A DNA stretch of 7,960 nucleotides from Conexibacter sp. (GTDB lineage: Bacteria; Actinomycetota; Thermoleophilia; Solirubrobacterales; Solirubrobacteraceae), in NCBI GenBank assembly GCA_025964215.1, contig JAOPZG010000151.1:1-7960 (forward strand), written 5' to 3'. The notes under the pieces are model-generated. The model was not told the origin of the DNA and did not search any database. It saw nothing but the letters and a program-made list of their open reading frames with translations. Shown in pieces: positions 1 to 4,656 of the stretch (position 1 is its first letter; each line of letters opens with the position of its first letter). A program made the position numbers and the translations under genes.

Positions 1-92
1 GTGGTGGTCGTCATGGGGAGCCGGACGATCGCGACGTGGTCGCGCGGCGGCTCGTCCACGCGCTGCTTGGTGTCGTGACGAACCGTGCCCGC
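1..92 (-). other. Open in-frame continuation past the sigma factor stop codon
   Basis: Reading leftward from the TAG at 93-95 in the same frame, 30 further codons run to the window edge without a stop. They read as AGTVRHDTKQRV, then DEPPRDHVAIVRLPMTTT. Twenty-eight of the 30 codons end in G or C, as in the real genes here. The residues are hydrophilic and rich in Pro, Thr and charge, as expected for a tail beyond a membrane segment. One C-to-T change (CAG to TAG) would account for the interruption. The stretch could instead be non-coding GC-rich DNA, or the start of a separate downstream gene beginning at an internal GTG. The window ends before this can be settled. Confidence 0.4.
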
Positions 93-1127
93 CTAGGCAG
101 GCGGGTGCTGCCGGAGCTGGTGAGCGACGTCGACGCAGATCGCTCCCGTGCCGCCGACCGCGAGGCAGAGCGCGACGACTTTGGCGGTGGCCGCGCCGGC
201 CCCGACGCCGGCGCCTCCCACTCCTGCCTGCTCGACGAGTCCCGTGTTCGACAGGCCGCGCCCGGTGATGCGGTCGGTGAGCTGGCGCGTGGTGGCCCAG
301 AGCTCGTCGAGGCGGTTCGTCGCACCCGCGATCGCCCTGAGCCGGTCGTGCTCCTCGGCCAGCACCGGCATCGGCAGCACCGCGGCGACGTCGCCGAGGT
401 TGGTCCGCATCGCGTGCAACATCGCGCGGCACGCCGGGTCGCGGTCGACCATCGTCTGCGCCCGCCGCCGCTGACGCGACGAAGCGATGCCCAACTCGCA
501 CGCCAGCAGCAGGCTCCGCTGGCGACGCATCCATCGCGACTCGCCGGCCTCGTCGACCTCGAGCTGGGCGGAGATCTTCTTGTAGGCGGCCGTGATGATC
601 GCCTCGAGGCGCTTCTCGCCGATGCCGAGCTCGTCCTGAACCTCGCGCGCGCTGAGCTGCTGATCGAAGCGGAGCTTCAGCACCGCGGCCTGCTGCTCGT
701 CGAGCGACTCGACCACCAGCCGCAGCGCGTCGCCATCGAGCCGCAACTGCGCCTGCTCATCGGGCAGCGCTTGGTCGTCGCTCGCGGCAACCAGCGCCGG
801 GCTGAACGGGTCGATCGCCTCGGGCCTTCGGCGCTTCGTCGCGTCCGCGGCGCGTCGCCAGGCGATCTTCTTCAGCAGCGCACGACGATGCTCGACGACC
901 TCGCCGCGACGCTCGATCGTCAGCAGCTCCGCCCACGCCTCCTGATAGATCTCCTCAGCGTCGCGCAGGCGCGGGAAGTCAGCGCCGAGCATCCCCAAGA
1001 CCGCCGCGCGGTGCTCGGCATAGTCGCGTTCGATCCCGGCGTCGCGCACCGGAGGCTTGGAGTCGGTCGAGGGCATGTCGACGGTCAGCACACGGCTGCT
1101 GCCCTCTCTGTCGACGAGCTCTCGCAA
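93..1127 (-). CDS. Membrane-tethered sigma-70 family RNA polymerase sigma factor
   Basis: Predicted sigma factor that would direct RNA polymerase to a specific promoter set. In the 344-aa product, a region-2-like helix lies at about 35-70, with DAEEIYQEAW at 56-65 matching the DAEDxxQE-type core. A region-4 helix-turn-helix lies at about 135-190 (SLDEQQAAVLKLRF, then LSAREVQDELGIGEKRL). A helical segment at 203-255 has the spacing of an anti-sigma-like domain but shows no HxxxCxxC zinc motif. A Gly/Ala-rich membrane segment at about 313-332 (KVVALCLAVGGTGAICV) is followed by a short tail. Such C-terminally membrane-anchored sigma factors are, to my knowledge, common in Solirubrobacterales. 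The TTG start at 1127 was chosen because GGAGGT sits 7 nt upstream; an ATG at 1076 has no visible ribosome binding site. The gene ends at TAG, but the same frame stays open beyond it, so the product may be shortened. It is the last gene of a leftward cluster. Confidence 0.8.
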   Translation of the reverse strand: MRELVDREGSSRVLTVDMPSTDSKPPVRDAGIERDYAEHRAAVLGMLGADFPRLRDAEEIYQEAWAELLTIERRGEVVEHRRALLKKIAWRRAADATKRRRPEAIDPFSPALVAASDDQALPDEQAQLRLDGDALRLVVESLDEQQAAVLKLRFDQQLSAREVQDELGIGEKRLEAIITAAYKKISAQLEVDEAGESRWMRRQRSLLLACELGIASSRQRRRAQTMVDRDPACRAMLHAMRTNLGDVAAVLPMPVLAEEHDRLRAIAGATNRLDELWATTRQLTDRITGRGLSNTGLVEQAGVGGAGVGAGAATAKVVALCLAVGGTGAICVDVAHQLRQHPPA

Positions 1128-1134
1128 ACCCCCT

Positions 1135-1140
1135 ACCTCC
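1135..1140 (-). promoter_or_regulatory. Ribosome binding site deciding the sigma factor start
   Basis: The minus strand reads GGAGGT here, a full anti-Shine-Dalgarno match, 7 nt before the TTG at 1125-1127. This favours the TTG over a TTG five codons upstream (which lies within the site) and over the downstream ATG at 1076. Confidence 0.6.
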
Positions 1141-1142
1141 AA

Positions 1143-1355
1143 TTGGTGGCGAGGGTGTACCGCAATGCTCGTCGACTGAATCCTCGTGCATCGGTTTTGC
1201 GCCCAAGCCCTGACCGCAGTTGTGCGTTCTCAGCGCTCGGGCCGCCGGTGCGCTTCTCCCTCCCCGCCGGCGCCCTCTCGCGTGCCCTCTTGCAGCGTCG
1301 AGGTCTCCTCACCTCGACGACGTGCCCGCACGCGTCGGGCGCCGGCTCGGGACGC
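1143..1355. other. Intergenic spacer upstream of the sigma gene
   Basis: About 210 nt between the end of the 152-aa gene and the sigma gene, with no convincing gene on either strand. It holds a 9-bp perfect inverted repeat (1296-1319). The half nearest the sigma gene is AT-richer than its surroundings (about 1141-1200), where a promoter for the sigma gene would be expected. I could not identify a clear -35/-10 pair. Confidence 0.5.
1296..1319 (-). terminator. Hairpin downstream of the 152-aa gene, possible U-less terminator
   Basis: CGTCGAGGT and ACCTCGACG form a perfect 9-bp stem around a 6-nt loop (CTCCTC). It begins 36 nt after the stop of the 152-aa gene. No T-run follows on either strand, so if it terminates it is of the U-less type described in actinobacteria. 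It could instead be an operator for the sigma gene promoter. Confidence 0.4.
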
Positions 1356-1814
1356 TCAGGCGGCGGCGTCGCCGTTCTGGACGAGGTCGTAGCCGATCAG
1401 CGTCTCGCTCCAGGCCGACGCCGTCGACACCGCATCCCGCAACTCGACCGGCGTGCAGCCCTGACTGCTGATGAAGCGCTCCAACGCCGTGACCAGCTGC
1501 TCAGCCGCCTCCGCCGTCGCGCCGCGAATCGCTGGACCCAGAAGCCACGTCGGCCCCGAGACGACGACTCGCCCTTGCTCGTTCGGCTGCGCGGTCGCCA
1601 GGCGATCCAGCAACCCGGTGATCGCGGCCAGGATCTCCGCCGACGTCCGCCCGTCATCGCCGACCGGAGCGCCAAACCCTCGCTCCCGGAGCGTCGCCTC
1701 AGCATCGTCGGCAACCGCAGCTCGGTGACCGAGATCCTCCTTCAACCCGGCCAGCTCGCGCTCGCGCAAGCGCAACGTGAGCATCTCGGGGTTGCCCGTT
1801 CCAATGACCTTCAT
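1356..1814 (-). CDS. Unrecognised 152-aa protein
   Basis: I do not recognise this family. The 152-aa product has no signal peptide, membrane segment or nucleotide-binding motif. It begins MKVIGTGNPEMLTLRLRERE and continues as a charged, probably coiled or helical N-terminal stretch (about 12-45). A helical segment follows at 58-75 (SAEILAAITGLLDRLA), then a Gly/Pro-containing VVVSGPTWLLGPAIRG at 83-98, then a second helical part (about 100-145) with a lone Cys in SSQGCTPVEL. The ATG start is well supported: GGAGG lies 9 nt upstream and overlaps the stop codon of the preceding gene, so the two are almost certainly translated from one transcript. The sigma factor lies downstream on the same strand, so a partner or regulator of that factor is possible, but this is only inferred from position. 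Confidence 0.7.
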   Translation of the reverse strand: MKVIGTGNPEMLTLRLRERELAGLKEDLGHRAAVADDAEATLRERGFGAPVGDDGRTSAEILAAITGLLDRLATAQPNEQGRVVVSGPTWLLGPAIRGATAEAAEQLVTALERFISSQGCTPVELRDAVSTASAWSETLIGYDLVQNGDAAA

Positions 1815-1829
1815 CGTGCTCGCCCTCCC

Positions 1830-2198
1830 CTAGATGACGTTCGTCGGTTCCGGCGGCTGACCGCCGAGACGCTCACGGAGCTCGATCAGCTCCCGTGCGA
1901 GATCCAGCTGGCTCAGGTACTGCTCGACGCCCTCCAGGGTGTGGGGCATCTTGACCGGCTCCTCCCACTCGATCGAGCCGGGGATCAAGGCGAGCGCGAC
2001 GCCGCGCGTCACGCTCTCGCGCTCGAACGCGTCGATGAGATGCACCGCCGCGATCGCCGCATCGCGCGCATCCGCAGCGAAGGCCATGTCGCACGCCTCT
2101 TCGAGCATGCGATCCGCAGTCGCGCGCAGAAGCTCGCGCAGGTGATCAGGGATGACGACCGCGTCATCGTCGGACTGGATAGCGTCCGGGGTGTCCAT
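1830..2198 (-). CDS. Unrecognised 122-aa acidic helical protein
   Basis: I do not recognise this family. From the chosen ATG the product is 122 aa, acidic and apparently all-helical: an Asp-rich N-terminus (DAIQSDDDAVVIPDHL), Ala/Arg/Glu-rich helices at about 20-60 (including MLEEACDMAFAADARDAAIA), and a second helical block at about 85-115 ending RERLGGQPPEPTNVI. No membrane segment or catalytic motif is visible. The ATG at 2198 is preceded by AAGGAG with an 11-nt spacer. An in-frame ATG eight codons upstream (2222) lacks a good ribosome binding site, and still longer readings look non-coding. It heads the leftward cluster and ends 15 nt before the 152-aa gene. Confidence 0.65.
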   Translation of the reverse strand: MDTPDAIQSDDDAVVIPDHLRELLRATADRMLEEACDMAFAADARDAAIAAVHLIDAFERESVTRGVALALIPGSIEWEEPVKMPHTLEGVEQYLSQLDLARELIELRERLGGQPPEPTNVI

Positions 2199-2254
2199 TG
2201 GAGTTACAGCTCCTTGGGCCATGCCCCCGGCCGTTAGAGCGGCGCGGGGGCGCT

Positions 2255-2284
2255 TTATCTGTGCGGAGAGATTGGTCTCCTCAA
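2255..2284 (-). promoter_or_regulatory. Candidate promoter for the 122-aa/152-aa operon
   Basis: The minus strand reads TTGAGG (2279-2284), an 18-nt spacer, then AGATAA (2255-2260). This resembles a housekeeping -35/-10 pair and would start transcription about 45-50 nt before the ATG at 2198. It is one of the AT-richer spots in this spacer. The match is imperfect. Confidence 0.3.
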
Positions 2285-2383
2285 GCGCAGAGGCCGCGGG
2301 CCGCAAAACTCGCCCCGACCATCCCAATAGCTGGCGCGTTGGCGCTACTCGACGGTGGGCTGCTGAGCTGGTTCGAAGGTGGT

Positions 2384-2407
2384 GGCGCTTCGCTGACGAC
2401 AAGCGCC
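2384..2407. repeat. 7-bp inverted repeat in the divergent spacer
   Basis: GGCGCTT and AAGCGCC flank a 10-nt centre. It lies about 110 nt before the start of the 211-aa gene and could be an operator or a transcript hairpin. In such GC-rich DNA a stem of this size may also be chance. Confidence 0.3.
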
Positions 2408-2445
2408 CAGTGCTCGTCGCACGATCGTTCGCTGCGCCTGGGGGG

Positions 2446-2457
2446 CCGCCGCGGCGG
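2446..2457. repeat. Perfect 12-nt palindrome CCGCCGCGGCGG
   Basis: A fully self-complementary 12-mer lies just before an ATG at 2459 and about 60 nt before the preferred GTG start of the 211-aa gene. It could be an operator or leader element. GC-rich triplet-like palindromes also arise by chance here. Confidence 0.3.
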
Positions 2458-2515
2458 AATGAAAGATCCGTCCCGACCGGAGGGTCGCGACGGCACCGTC
2501 GAACTCGGAGAGGTC

Positions 2516-3151
2516 GTGACCTCGTCGACGTCCACCCCCGCGGCACCGCACCTGCGTGTCGTCGCCGCGCCTCTTCCGCCCACACTTGGGCCGGTCGCAC
2601 TCGAGGCGACGCTCAGCTCGGCGCCGTTCCGCCCCGGCGAGCTGCCGGTGATCACGTGGATCGCGTTCGACGGGGTGTCACAGGAGCGGGTGGCGGAGGG
2701 CGCTACTGCGGCCCGCGTTCCGGCGGAGCTGTGGCTGCGCCTCGCGATCGAGTCGTCGCGCCTGGCCGAGGAGATCGCGACGCGTTGCGGTCGGACGCGT
2801 CTATGGATCGTCGACGCCCTCGATAGCGCCGCAGCGTCGGCGGAGCACACCATCGACGATGAACTGCGCACCGACGGGCTCGTCCGCTACTCAGCGTTGC
2901 TGCGCCGACCGCATCCGATCGGGCAGATCCCCGGCCGGATGCCCGCACGGCTGCCGGAGGAGATGGCCGGAGGCTGGCGGCGGGCCGCCACGCATGCCGG
3001 CGTGACGTTCGAGCGGTGGCTGGGCGAGCGGCTGGAGAGCGCACCGTCCAGATGCGTCGAGTGGGAGATCGCGGCGGCCGACTCGTGCCAGACGCTGGCC
3101 GAGTGGACCTACGCGGCCTCCCTGCGCGCGTTGGCCACAACAATGGCCTGA
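2516..3151 (+). CDS. Unrecognised 211-aa protein
   Basis: I do not recognise this family. From the GTG at 2516 the product is 211 aa, with a low-complexity N-terminus (TSSTSTPAAP), a beta-like segment LPVITWIAFDGVSQERV (43-59), and helices at 69-90 (VPAELWLRLAIESSRLAEEI). A mixed stretch follows, with RRPHPIGQIPGRMPARLPEEM at 130-150, and a helical C-terminus containing Trp and two Cys (GWRRAATH, WEIAAADSCQTLAEWTYA). The VPAELWLRL part loosely recalls ribbon-helix-helix-type segments, but this is not enough for a call. The GTG has GGAG 5 nt upstream. An in-frame ATG at 2459 (230 aa) is the alternative and has a poorer ribosome binding site. The gene diverges from the 122-aa gene, and its last 43 nt overlap the opposing gene. 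Confidence 0.6.
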   Translation: MTSSTSTPAAPHLRVVAAPLPPTLGPVALEATLSSAPFRPGELPVITWIAFDGVSQERVAEGATAARVPAELWLRLAIESSRLAEEIATRCGRTRLWIVDALDSAAASAEHTIDDELRTDGLVRYSALLRRPHPIGQIPGRMPARLPEEMAGGWRRAATHAGVTFERWLGERLESAPSRCVEWEIAAADSCQTLAEWTYAASLRALATTMA

Positions 3152-4269
3152 CCAATCTTGCGCAAGAACGCATATCGGTTGTTCTGCAGCCCATTGACGT
3201 AAGCACGCGCCCCGAGCGCCCGGGCCCGGGCGATCTCGTTGCGTACGTCGTGCGCGTTGTGCAGCCGGAGTGTCCGATGCGGGTTAGCGTTGCCAGGCTT
3301 CAGCGCCGCACAGTCTCGATCAGCGCAGGGCGGAATGCTCTTGCGACCGCGCCGCTTGCGCGCGAGCACCACGCGCAACTTGAGGCCCTGGCGCGCCACG
3401 TGGTATTTGACGAGTGGAGTCCGGCGCTTCTCAGTCTTGAACACGTAGGGGTCCCCGGCCGTGCGATAGCGGCTTGTGCCAAGAATGGAGCCGACGGCGA
3501 AGAGCGCGGCGGCGGGGACGCTGAGCTCGTCGATTCGATCGGGGAGTGGCCGCAGGCCGTGGTCGACGCAGGCGGCGAGCACGTCGAAGTAGGCGGCGAT
3601 GTCGTCGAGGCCGAGCTTGTGGTTGAACTCGCCGACGGTTATCACGATCTCGGCTCCGCGGGCGAGCCTCCGTGCGTAGAGGGGAATGGCGGTGAGAAGC
3701 GTGCCGTCGCGCAGCGCGCTGAGCGGGACCGAGATCCACGCGCTCATCGCCGTGAGAGGCGCTAGCAGGCGCGCGGTATCGATGCACAGGAGGTTCACCG
3801 TTAGCCACTGGTCGTCAAGACTCTTGAAGGCAAAGTACGGCGGGAAGGTCTTCGCGGCGTTGACCTGCACGCGGATCGCTTCGCGGACGAGGCGCTCGCG
3901 CCTCTGGTTGTCCTCGAGCATGTCGGCGGTGAGCGGCAGGGAGACCGCGCGCGCCAGGGCTGTCTCGGCGTAGCGTCCATCGTGTTCAGGCTCGCCGGTC
4001 AGCAGCGGCAGGCGGTCTGTCTCGAGGTCTTTGATGAACGGCACCTCGTTCGCGATCGCCGCGTCCTTGAGCTCGCTGCCTGTACGCCCCGAGCGTTGAG
4101 CGTCCGAGTCTGGCGAGGGCGCGGTGTCGAACCGCTCGCGAATCACGACGCCGGTCGTGTGGGGGCCGCAGACCTCCACGAACCCGACCTCAACGGACTC
4201 GACCCGCGTCCAGCTCTGGGGCGCGTGCTCAAGCACGGGGGACGTGAAGTCGGCGGGAAGCCGCAGCAT
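3109..4269 (-). CDS. Unrecognised large protein (386 aa; 408 aa from an upstream GTG)
   Basis: I do not recognise this family with confidence. Numbering is for the 408-aa form from a GTG at 4335; the ATG at 4269 is residue 23. Alternating strand/helix segments suggest an alpha/beta barrel-like core: GVVIRERFD (62-70), NEVPFIKDLETDRLPLL (96-112), FPPYFAFKSLDD (164-175), AWISVPLS (199-206), AEIVITVGEFNHK (228-240) and ALFAVGSILGTSRYRT (277-292). A basic stretch (ARKRRGRK, 325-332), CADRDC (337-342) and RLHNAHDVRNEIARARALG (357-375) follow. The Cys pair followed by an LHN helix loosely recalls the C-terminus of tRNA-guanine transglycosylases, but the full zinc motif is absent. Neither start has a good ribosome binding site; I chose the ATG because the extra N-terminus looks non-coding. 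Base composition is softer than in the right-hand genes. It converges on, and overlaps by 43 nt, the 211-aa gene. Confidence 0.65.
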   Translation of the reverse strand: MLRLPADFTSPVLEHAPQSWTRVESVEVGFVEVCGPHTTGVVIRERFDTAPSPDSDAQRSGRTGSELKDAAIANEVPFIKDLETDRLPLLTGEPEHDGRYAETALARAVSLPLTADMLEDNQRRERLVREAIRVQVNAAKTFPPYFAFKSLDDQWLTVNLLCIDTARLLAPLTAMSAWISVPLSALRDGTLLTAIPLYARRLARGAEIVITVGEFNHKLGLDDIAAYFDVLAACVDHGLRPLPDRIDELSVPAAALFAVGSILGTSRYRTAGDPYVFKTEKRRTPLVKYHVARQGLKLRVVLARKRRGRKSIPPCADRDCAALKPGNANPHRTLRLHNAHDVRNEIARARALGARAYVNGLQNNRYAFLRKIGQAIVVANARREAA

Positions 4270-4294
4270 CGGGAACGCACGTTCGCACGCAGTC

Positions 4295-4312
4295 CGGACA
4301 GCTCCTTGTCCG
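4295..4312. repeat. Inverted repeat CGGACA-N6-TGTCCG near the start of the large unknown gene
   Basis: A perfect 6-bp inverted repeat with a 6-nt centre. On the minus strand the centre reads AGGAGC, so with the last A of the left arm it spells AAGGAG. It lies 25 nt upstream of the ATG at 4269. It could be an operator, or a leader hairpin presenting a Shine-Dalgarno-like loop, although no start codon is at the normal distance. Confidence 0.35.
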
Positions 4313-4367
4313 AATACGCACGCGGCTCTCGCCACGCTCCCGACGCGGGGACGATCTCGCGGAAGAT

Positions 4368-4389
4368 TTGGACCGGGAATTGGACCGGG
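4368..4389. repeat. Tandem direct repeat of TTGGACCGGG
   Basis: TTGGACCGGG occurs at 4368-4377 and again at 4380-4389, a 12-nt period. It lies between the large unknown gene and the tRNA terminator. A factor-binding pair or a recombination-site remnant are both possible. Confidence 0.45.
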
Positions 4390-4399
4390 CGCCCGCTCC

Positions 4400-4416
4400 G
4401 CCCGACCCTTTCGGGC
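4400..4416. repeat. Small hairpin GCCCGA-N5-TCGGGC
   Basis: A 6-bp perfect stem with a 5-nt loop immediately beyond the T-run of the tRNA terminator. It may be a secondary terminator hairpin. Confidence 0.35.
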
Positions 4417-4421
4417 ACGAA

Positions 4422-4445
4422 AAAGGCCCGCATTTGCGGGCCTTT
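4422..4445. terminator. Strong bidirectional rho-independent terminator
   Basis: AAAGGCCCGCA pairs perfectly with TGCGGGCCTTT (11 bp, very small loop). On the minus strand the stem follows tRNA-Pro by 8 nt and runs into a T-run. The A/T ends also give a short T-run on the plus strand. It is placed to end the tRNA-Gly/tRNA-Pro transcript and insulate it from the large unknown gene. Confidence 0.88.
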
Positions 4446-4453
4446 CTTACTAG

Positions 4454-4527
4454 TCGGGGAGACAGGATTTGAACCTGCGACCGCCCGGCCCCCAGCCGGG
4501 TGCGCTACCAGACTGCGCCACTCCCCG
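4454..4527 (-). tRNA. tRNA-Pro, anticodon GGG
   Basis: A complete cloverleaf on the minus strand: acceptor CGGGGAG/CTCCCCG, D stem GCGC/GCGC, anticodon stem CCCGG/CCGGG around loop CTGGGGG (anticodon GGG), and T stem GCAGG/CCTGT around TTCAAAT. The discriminator is A at 4454. The 3' CCA is not encoded. It reads Pro codons CCC/CCU. It lies 37 nt after tRNA-Gly, probably on the same transcript. Confidence 0.96.
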
Positions 4528-4564
4528 TGGCTATGTGCTGCTCTCTGCTGCGGCGATGTGGGCA

Positions 4565-4636
4565 AGCGGGCGACGGGACTCGAACCCGCTCCTAGAGCTT
4601 GGAAGGCTCCCGTGCAGCCGTTGACACCTCGCCCGC
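4565..4636 (-). tRNA. tRNA-Gly, anticodon TCC
   Basis: A complete cloverleaf on the minus strand: acceptor GCGGGCG/CGCCCGC, D stem GTGT/GCAC, anticodon stem GGAGC/GCTCT around CTTCCAA (anticodon TCC), and T stem GCGGG/CCCGT around TTCGAGT. The discriminator is T at 4565, as is usual for bacterial tRNA-Gly. CCA is not encoded. It reads GGA/GGG codons and is the first of a two-tRNA unit. Confidence 0.96.
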
Positions 4637-4648
4637 AGGCCTCGGCTG

Positions 4649-4654
4649 AGTGTA
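4649..4654 (-). promoter_or_regulatory. Candidate -10 box for the tRNA-Gly/tRNA-Pro unit
   Basis: TACACT on the minus strand lies 12 nt before the tRNA-Gly 5' end, overlapping the spacer and adjoining the stop of the dehydrogenase gene. No good -35 is visible. The tRNAs might also be read from the dehydrogenase promoter, because no terminator lies between them. Confidence 0.4.
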
Positions 4655-4656
4655 CT

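Larger units (their letters stand above)
2199..2515. other. Divergent intergenic region between the leftward cluster and the 211-aa gene
   Basis: About 317 nt between two divergent starts. No reading frame here has convincing protein-like content, although open frames run through it because of the high GC. It contains the ribosome binding site of the 122-aa gene (minus-strand AAGGAG at 2210-2215), a possible minus-strand promoter (2255-2284), a 7-bp inverted repeat (2384-2407) and a perfect 12-nt palindrome (2446-2457). Promoters for both directions should lie here. Confidence 0.5.

Noticed and set aside
979..1206. A small minus-strand frame starting MGAKPMHEDS upstream of the sigma gene, as a leader peptide
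   Set aside because: It overlaps the sigma start in another frame and becomes Arg-rich nonsense within the sigma gene. No ribosome binding site is evident.
36..2237. A very long plus-strand open frame (over 700 codons) across the leftward cluster
   Set aside because: Its translation is Arg/Ala/Leu-rich with no domain, and it is antisense to a recognisable sigma factor. Long antisense frames are expected in DNA with strong GC3 bias.
2198..2515. Longer N-terminus for the 211-aa protein starting at an ATG at 2198
   Set aside because: It would overlap the start of the divergent 122-aa gene. The added residues look like random GC-rich translation, and no ribosome binding site supports it.
2199..2600. 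Longer N-terminus for the 122-aa protein, from up to about 2600
   Set aside because: The extra residues are Arg/Pro-rich without structure and are antisense to the 211-aa gene start. The ATG at 2198 has AAGGAG upstream.
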